Made by a program: the position numbers and the translations under genes
The notes under the pieces: generated by a model
What the model saw: the letters and a program-made list of their open reading frames with translations, nothing else
What the model was told of the DNA's origin: nothing
The model's database searches: none
Assembly (NCBI RefSeq): GCF_019396385.1
Contig: NZ_JAHKRN010000005.1
Coordinates: forward strand, 124,001 to 188,000
DNA from: Nonomuraea harbinensis
GTDB lineage: Bacteria; Actinomycetota; Actinomycetes; Streptosporangiales; Streptosporangiaceae
Direction: 5' to 3'
DNA length: 64,000 nucleotides
Shown here: piece after piece, positions 59,280-64,000 of the stretch
Position numbering within the stretch: the stretch's first letter is position 1
Layout of the letters: each line of letters starts with the position of its first letter

Positions 59280-61061
59280 TCAGCCGTCGCAGTTGGGGGA
59301 GCAGAGGCGGCGTTCCATGCCCTGGAGGAAGAAGTCGCGCACCTGGAGCGGGTCCTTGGCGATGTAGGCCTCGCCGCCGGTGGCCCGCGCCACCGCGTCC
59401 ATCTGCCGCTTCCCCGCCTGCGCCTCGGGGCCGAACGCGATCAGCAGGATGCTGACCGGCCGTTCCGGGTTGTAGGTCTCCTTCAGGAATTGCAGGATCT
59501 CCGCGTCGCTGACGCCGCCGTCGGGGTCGTCGTTCCCCGCGCCGTCGGTCAGGATCAGCAGCGTGTTGATCCTGTCCCGGGCGTACGTCTTGGTCATCTC
59601 GGTGTAGGCGGCCTTGATCGTGTCGTTCAGGCCGGTGTCGCCGGTGGCCTTGGCCTGGACCGAGGCGAGCTCCCTGGCCAGCGCGTCCTTGCGCAGCACG
59701 CCGTCGACGCTCTGGGTGAGCGGGCCGACGGAGACGACTTCCTTCCAGTCCTTGCCCTGGCCGTCGAGGTGGGTGGAGAACATCCACACGCCCATCTCGG
59801 AGTTCGCCGGGAACAGCGTCAGGCCCTCGGTGGCGATCTTGCTGATGGCCTGCATGCGGGTCAGGTTCGTGCCGGGGACCGGCAGCGCCATCGTGCCCGA
59901 GACGTCGAGCAGCGTGAGCAGGCGGGTGCCGAGGTTCAGCCTGGTCCAGGTCTGGCTGACGGTGGCGACGGTCTTGACGTCGGGCTCCGGCAGCGCCTTG
60001 GGGGCGGCGGGGACGAAGCCCTTGGCCTCCGACAGCGCCTCGCCCGCCGTGCCGTCGGGGCCGCGGAAGCCCTGCGCGCGCAGCACCTTGAGCGCGGACT
60101 CCTTGGCCAGCTCCTGGCGGAAGTCGGCCGCGGCCTTCTGCGTCGCCAGGTCCTTGGTGAGGACGGTGAGGGGATAGTCGAGGCTCAGCGTGCCCTCGGC
60201 CGGGTAGAGCGCGACCGCCGGAGTCTCCGGCTTCTTCGTGTTGTGCACGTGGATGGCCTGCTCGGAGCTGACGCCGATCGGCACCTTCCCGCCGGACTTG
60301 ACCGTGAGGCTGGCGAGCAGCGCGGTCGAGTCGGCCGCCACCTGGCCCGACAGCTCCTTGAGCGCGCCCACCAGCGCCTTGCTCTGGCCCGCCTCCCTGG
60401 CCACGCCGGACGCGGCCATCAGGGCCGCCATCCCGGCCGAGCTCTTCTGCGGGTCGAGGGCGACCACGCGCACCTTCTTGCCGGGGCCGTCGGGGTCGGC
60501 CACGTTCGCCGCCGCCACCAGAGCGGACCAGCTCGGCTTCAGCGTGCCCTCCAGCTTGGCCGCCGCGGACGCGGCCGTCGCCAGCACGACGGGCGAGGAG
60601 GCGATCGAACCGGCCGGCTGGGGCACCTCGACCTGCTCCGACACGCGGCTGTTCAGCTGGCTCAGGATCAGGCTGGAGTCGGGCACCCAGATGTCACCGG
60701 CGAACTTGCCCGCCGCGACCGCGCTCGCGGCCTTCGCGGAGGTCTCCTTGGCCACCGTGACCTCGACGCACTTGCTGTCGATCGAGTGCAGGGCCTTGGT
60801 GTACGTGCCCGCGATCTTGTTCAGCGCCGGCTGGATGTCCGGGCTCGCCACCACCCGCAGCGGCAGCCTTCCGGCGGAGCAGTCGTGTTCGCGGGTGAAG
60901 ATGACGAACGCCGCTACGCCGAGCAGCACCGCCAGCGCCACGGCTCCCGCGAGCGGCACCAGGACCCGTCCGCGTCCACGCGCCCGTCTGCGCGCGGAGC
61001 GGGAAGATGGGTCCTGGGCTCGGTAGCCGCCGTCGATGTCGTCTGTGCGGTGTCGCCCCAC
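59280..61061 (-). CDS. Membrane-anchored substrate-binding/VWA fusion protein
   Basis: A 593-residue protein. A cytoplasmic Arg-rich tail and one helix (LVPLAGAVALAVLLGVAAFVIF) are followed by an extracellular periplasmic-binding-like domain (about 65-330, starting LRVVASPDIQPALNKI) and a von Willebrand A domain from about residue 390. The VWA MIDAS-type sequence is TLLDVSGTM, with Thr in TGDTGLND and Asp in LLILTDGAGNDD. Such fusions resemble proteins of actinobacterial type that combine molybdate/solute binding domains with VWA. The partner is unknown. The GTG start is at 61061. Confidence 0.82.
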   Translation of the reverse strand: MGRHRTDDIDGGYRAQDPSSRSARRRARGRGRVLVPLAGAVALAVLLGVAAFVIFTREHDCSAGRLPLRVVASPDIQPALNKIAGTYTKALHSIDSKCVEVTVAKETSAKAASAVAAGKFAGDIWVPDSSLILSQLNSRVSEQVEVPQPAGSIASSPVVLATAASAAAKLEGTLKPSWSALVAAANVADPDGPGKKVRVVALDPQKSSAGMAALMAASGVAREAGQSKALVGALKELSGQVAADSTALLASLTVKSGGKVPIGVSSEQAIHVHNTKKPETPAVALYPAEGTLSLDYPLTVLTKDLATQKAAADFRQELAKESALKVLRAQGFRGPDGTAGEALSEAKGFVPAAPKALPEPDVKTVATVSQTWTRLNLGTRLLTLLDVSGTMALPVPGTNLTRMQAISKIATEGLTLFPANSEMGVWMFSTHLDGQGKDWKEVVSVGPLTQSVDGVLRKDALARELASVQAKATGDTGLNDTIKAAYTEMTKTYARDRINTLLILTDGAGNDDPDGGVSDAEILQFLKETYNPERPVSILLIAFGPEAQAGKRQMDAVARATGGEAYIAKDPLQVRDFFLQGMERRLCSPNCDG

Positions 61062-61212
61062 GGTGTCCCTCTTGGTGTTCTTGATCGCCTGGCTGAGCCT
61101 GACCTTCCGGAGACCCTGGCGGGTGGTACTCCTCGATACCCGGGGAACGATACTCGGTAGGCTTGCCGGGGCAAAACACCTCTTTTGGTGCAGTTATTAC
61201 TCAGGGTCGTGT

Positions 61213-61848
61213 TCAGTGGCAGCACGTGTGACCACGCCAGGCCCGTATCCCTTCGCGTACCGCGACCACGGCGAGGACCAGCGCCACGATCGGATCGACC
61301 CACCACAGGCCGAGGGTGTTGAACCAGAGCCCGGCGAGCACGCCCGCGGCCGTCAGACCGCAGATGATGTTCTGGGTGCCCTCGCCCGCGGTCGCCCCGG
61401 ACGCCAGCCGCACCCCCAGCCGCCGCTTCAGCACGCCCAGCACCGGCATGCTGACCAGGCTCACCGACGTCACCACGATGCCGAGCAGGCTCACCTCCGC
61501 GCGGTGGCCGGCGTCCAGGTCGTGGCCCACATGCACGATCAGGTACGGGGCGAGCAGCCAGAAGCTCACCGCCACGGCCCGCCGCGCCCGGAGCTCGGCC
61601 GTCTCCGACAGCGTGCGCTCGCCGGTGAACCGCCACACCACGATCAGGCTGGCCAGCGCCTCCACCAGGGCCGACAGCCCCCACCCGATCAGCGCGACCG
61701 AGTGCGCGCCGAACCCTGCCGCCAGCCCCAGCGTGCTCTCCACGCCGAGCCAGACGAGCGTGACCAGGGAAAGGGACCGCGCGTTCCGCGCCGCGCGCAG
61801 CCATTCGGACGACGCCACAGGATGTGCATGAACTCGCTGGTCAGACAC
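61213..61848 (-). CDS. Cation-efflux (CDF-like) membrane protein
   Basis: A 211-residue protein with five to six hydrophobic segments. The CDF-like block GFGAHSVALIGWGLSALVEAL is present, and a late VVAVREGIRAWRG segment is typical of actinobacterial CDF transporters. The usual metal-site His/Asp residues are partly replaced, so transport of Zn or Co is uncertain. A short His/Cys tail (HTCCH) could bind metal. The GTG start lies near a GGGGGG tract six bases upstream. Confidence 0.78.
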   Translation of the reverse strand: MSDQRVHAHPVASSEWLRAARNARSLSLVTLVWLGVESTLGLAAGFGAHSVALIGWGLSALVEALASLIVVWRFTGERTLSETAELRARRAVAVSFWLLAPYLIVHVGHDLDAGHRAEVSLLGIVVTSVSLVSMPVLGVLKRRLGVRLASGATAGEGTQNIICGLTAAGVLAGLWFNTLGLWWVDPIVALVLAVVAVREGIRAWRGHTCCH

Positions 61849-61997
61849 CTTGAACCCCCCGCATTCCCGGCTCCCGGCCCTCGACAGCGTTCCGTACCGG
61901 CCTCATCACTGTTCGTGACCCTAGAGGGTGGAGGCGAGGGACGGCCGAACTTCGCGGGTAGTGTCGTGATCAAGGAGCGACTCGTACAGGGGGGGCG

Positions 61998-62780
61998 GTG
62001 CCGTTCACACCCAGCCACATGGCGCTCGTGCTGCCCCTCATCTCGTCCGCCCGCCTGCGCCGCCTCGCCGACCCGTGGGCGCTGGCGCTCGGCGCGATGG
62101 TGCCCGACCTGCCGATCTTCCTGCCGTTCCTGCCCGACTACAGCGACTGGCACTCCTGGCAGGGCGTGGTGACGGTGGACCTGGCGGCGATGCTGATCCT
62201 GCTGGTCCTCTTCCACGGCCTGCTCCGCGACCCGCTCCTGGCCCTGCTCCCGCCCGCGCTGGCGGGCCGCGCCGCCACGCTCCGCCCCGCCTGGCCGCGG
62301 CTCGCCCGCGGCTTTCCGGCCGTCGTGGCCGGCGGCCTGATCGGCTCGGCCAGCCACGTCGCCTGGGACTCCTTCACCCACTCCACCGGGCCGGGGGAGT
62401 GGGGCGCGTGGCTGGCGACCCCGGTGCTCGGCGTGCTGCCGCTGTTCCGGGTCCTGCAGTACACCTCGTCGGCGGTGGGGCTGGTGATCGTCGTCTGGTG
62501 GGCCTGGCGCGGCCTGTCCAGGATGGCGCCCGTGCCGGTGCCCGCCGACCTGCGCACCCCCGCGCGGACGCGCTGGACGGTCCTGGCCTGGAGCGCGGCG
62601 GGCGTCGTCGCCGGCGCGTTCGCCTGGCCCCGGCTGGACGAACCCAACCCGGTCTTCGGCCTGCCCGGCGTCATCACCAAGGTCGGCGCCGGCACCGTCG
62701 TGGGGTTCTGCCTCGTGCTTCTCTGCTACGCGGCCGTCTGGCAGGTCAGACGGCTCATGGCAGTATCGGAACGTGCTTGA
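61998..62780 (+). CDS. DUF4184 membrane protein
   Basis: A 260-residue membrane protein of the DUF4184 family. The N-terminus PFTPSHMALVLPL and the following GAMVPDLPIF are the family's signature, and about six hydrophobic segments follow, including WDSFTHSTGPGEWG. Its role is unknown; relatives are near-universal in actinobacteria. The GTG start is at 61998. The 3' end overlaps the TrmH-like gene by 8 bp, so the two are co-transcribed. Confidence 0.88.
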   Translation: MPFTPSHMALVLPLISSARLRRLADPWALALGAMVPDLPIFLPFLPDYSDWHSWQGVVTVDLAAMLILLVLFHGLLRDPLLALLPPALAGRAATLRPAWPRLARGFPAVVAGGLIGSASHVAWDSFTHSTGPGEWGAWLATPVLGVLPLFRVLQYTSSAVGLVIVVWWAWRGLSRMAPVPVPADLRTPARTRWTVLAWSAAGVVAGAFAWPRLDEPNPVFGLPGVITKVGAGTVVGFCLVLLCYAAVWQVRRLMAVSERA

Positions 62781-63582
62781 GTACGTCACGGACGCCGCCG
62801 ATCCCCGCCTGACCGACTTCACCAGACTGCGCGACGTCGAGCTGCGCAAGAGCCTGGAGGCCGAGCGCGGCCTGTTCATGGCCGAGGGCGAGAAGGTGAT
62901 CAGGCGCGCCGTCGGCGCGGGCTACCCGATCCGCTCCGTCCTCACCACCCGCCGCTGGCTCCAGCCGCTCGCCGACGTCCTCGGCGACGCCACCGTGTAC
63001 GTGGTCAGCGACGAGATCATGACCGCCACCGCCGGCTTCCAGGTCCACCGGGGCGCCCTCGCCTCGATGGCCCGCCTCCCGCTGCCGCCCACCGCCTCGG
63101 TCATGGAGTCGGCCGACCGCCTCGTCGTCCTGGAGGACATCGTCGACCACGCCAACGTCGGCGCCGTCTTCCGCTGCGCCGCCGCCCTCGGCGTCGGCGG
63201 CGTCATCCTGTCTCCCCGCTGCGCGGATCCGCTCTACCGGCGCGCGGTGAAGGTCTCGATGGGGGCGGTGTTCTCGATCCCGTACGCCCGGATGGACAAC
63301 TGGTACACCGGCCTGGACGAGCTGCGCGCGGCCGGCTTCCAGACCCTGGCGCTGACCCCCGACCAGTCGGCCACCCCGCTCGACGAGGTCAAGCTGGGTG
63401 ACCGGGTGGCGTTGCTGCTCGGCGCCGAGGGCGACGGCCTGTCGTCGCGGTGGCTGCACGAGGCGGACGAACCGGTCTGCATCCCGATGAGCCCGGCGGC
63501 CATGGACGCGGGCGTGGACTCGCTGAACGTGGTCGCCGCCGCAGCCATCGCCTGTCACGGCCTCATGCGCGGCCGACGGTGA
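62773..63582 (+). CDS. SpoU/TrmH-family RNA 2'-O-methyltransferase
   Basis: A 269-residue SpoU-family methyltransferase. The N-terminal substrate-binding part contains FMAEGEKVIRRAVGAGYP. The SPOUT domain has LVVLEDIVDHANVGAVFRCA (motif 1, with Asn and Arg), the knot strand LLLGAEGDGLSS and the C-terminal CIPMSPAAMDAGVDSLNVVAAAAI (motif 3). It probably methylates rRNA or tRNA ribose. The GTG start overlaps the end of the DUF4184 gene. It converges with the metallopeptidase gene 6 bp away. Confidence 0.92.
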   Translation: MLEYVTDAADPRLTDFTRLRDVELRKSLEAERGLFMAEGEKVIRRAVGAGYPIRSVLTTRRWLQPLADVLGDATVYVVSDEIMTATAGFQVHRGALASMARLPLPPTASVMESADRLVVLEDIVDHANVGAVFRCAAALGVGGVILSPRCADPLYRRAVKVSMGAVFSIPYARMDNWYTGLDELRAAGFQTLALTPDQSATPLDEVKLGDRVALLLGAEGDGLSSRWLHEADEPVCIPMSPAAMDAGVDSLNVVAAAAIACHGLMRGRR

Positions 63583-63588
63583 CGCCGG

Positions 63589-64000
63589 TCAGGAGACCTT
63601 GGAGGACGACGCCGCCCAGGTGTTGCAGGACTTGGGGTCACCGGTGGCGAAGCCCTGCTTGATCCAGGCACGCACGTTGGCCGTCTTCCCGACCCAGCGC
63701 TCCGAGCCGGTGTCGCCCTGGACCAGGCTCAGCAGCTCGCGATAGTCACGCGACGTCCTGCCCTTGAGCGGCCACACGCTCTTCAGGAAAGCCCCGCCGA
63801 GGCAGTCGGTCTGCAGACTGGCGCGGCGCGACTGCTCCCGCAGCTCCGTCTTGTTGTCGTAGGGCTCGTCGTTGTAGGCGTCGGTGATGCCGGTGAGCTT
63901 CTGGACGTGGTAGCCGTACATGCCGGCCGTGTAGTTGAAGAGCCACAGGTCGTCCGGATCCTCGACCCAGGTCTTGCCCACCTGGACGGCGAGCGTCTCG
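63589..64000 (-). CDS. YpfJ-like neutral zinc metallopeptidase, C-terminal fragment
   Basis: The open frame continues past the right window edge. The visible part holds the terminal region of the YpfJ/neutral-zinc-metallopeptidase family: ELREQSRRASLQTDCLGGAFL (the family's LQADCxAG-like motif), WIKQGFATGD and the closing SCNTWAA with a Cys pair. The HExxH motif should lie outside the window. These proteins are usually secreted or membrane-anchored and are poorly characterised. It converges with the SpoU gene. Confidence 0.78.
   Translation of the reverse strand, partial: ETLAVQVGKTWVEDPDDLWLFNYTAGMYGYHVQKLTGITDAYNDEPYDNKTELREQSRRASLQTDCLGGAFLKSVWPLKGRTSRDYRELLSLVQGDTGSERWVGKTANVRAWIKQGFATGDPKSCNTWAASSSKVS

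Overview
The window is high-GC (roughly 70%), tightly packed DNA with GTG/TTG starts, 1-4 bp start/stop overlaps, short or leaderless 5' ends, eukaryote-like Ser/Thr kinases, roadblock proteins, DUF574 methyltransferase, DUF2510 and DUF5302 proteins. This is typical of a filamentous actinomycete chromosome. The combination suggests the Streptosporangiaceae (Nonomuraea-like), but that assignment is inference from gene style, not from a marker comparison. No prophage, insertion sequence or CRISPR array is visible.

Left arm (1-12.9 kb). A four-gene operon herA-like / sbcD(mre11) / sbcC(rad50) / nurA-like is truncated at the left edge and has the gene order known from archaeal DNA-end-resection loci. 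It is followed by a GlxA-type regulator with a PfpI-domain partner, a DUF574 methyltransferase, a small membrane protein coupled to an erythromycin-esterase homologue, an MreB-like protein, a DUF5302 protein with a clear terminator, a c-di-AMP riboswitch controlling a secreted RlpA-like protein, and an alpha/beta hydrolase.

Regulatory and metabolic middle (12.9-33.6 kb). A four-gene roadblock/DUF4388 operon has no GTPase. A DUF4032 protein and a DUF885 zinc peptidase follow. Next comes a compact, apparently catabolic group: class II aldolase, TetR, PfkB kinase, class III aminotransferase and an alkylsulfatase-like metallo-hydrolase, with operator-like sites between the genes. Then there is a Cu-only SOD-like lipoprotein, an LpqF/ORF12-type serine hydrolase, a NarL-type two-component pair, a spermidine-synthase-like protein, a class B PBP with a MecA_N domain, hemolysin III, an HdeD-like protein, L-lysine 6-transaminase, a solo LuxR HTH protein, tRNA-His with its terminator, and oligoribonuclease.

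Signalling block (33.7-42.8 kb). A DUF2510 membrane protein, a pseudokinase and two membrane Ser/Thr kinases all run leftward. They are followed by a PPOX flavoprotein divergent from a MocR/PdxR regulator.

Surface glycan block (42.8-57.4 kb). Two paralogous FemAB/GNAT-like acyltransferases bracket a DegT-family aminotransferase, an anchored clan GH-A glycosidase, a very large multipass membrane protein with a disordered N-terminus, a Wzx-type flippase, a polysaccharide deacetylase and two family-2 glycosyltransferases. A phosphotransferase/SDR pair interrupts this block.

Right end (57.6-64 kb). It holds a sigma factor fused to an anti-sigma-like zinc finger, membrane helix and ectodomain; a membrane-anchored binding-protein/VWA fusion; a CDF-like transporter; a DUF4184 membrane protein; a SpoU rRNA/tRNA methyltransferase; and the C-terminal end of a YpfJ-like metallopeptidase cut by the window edge.
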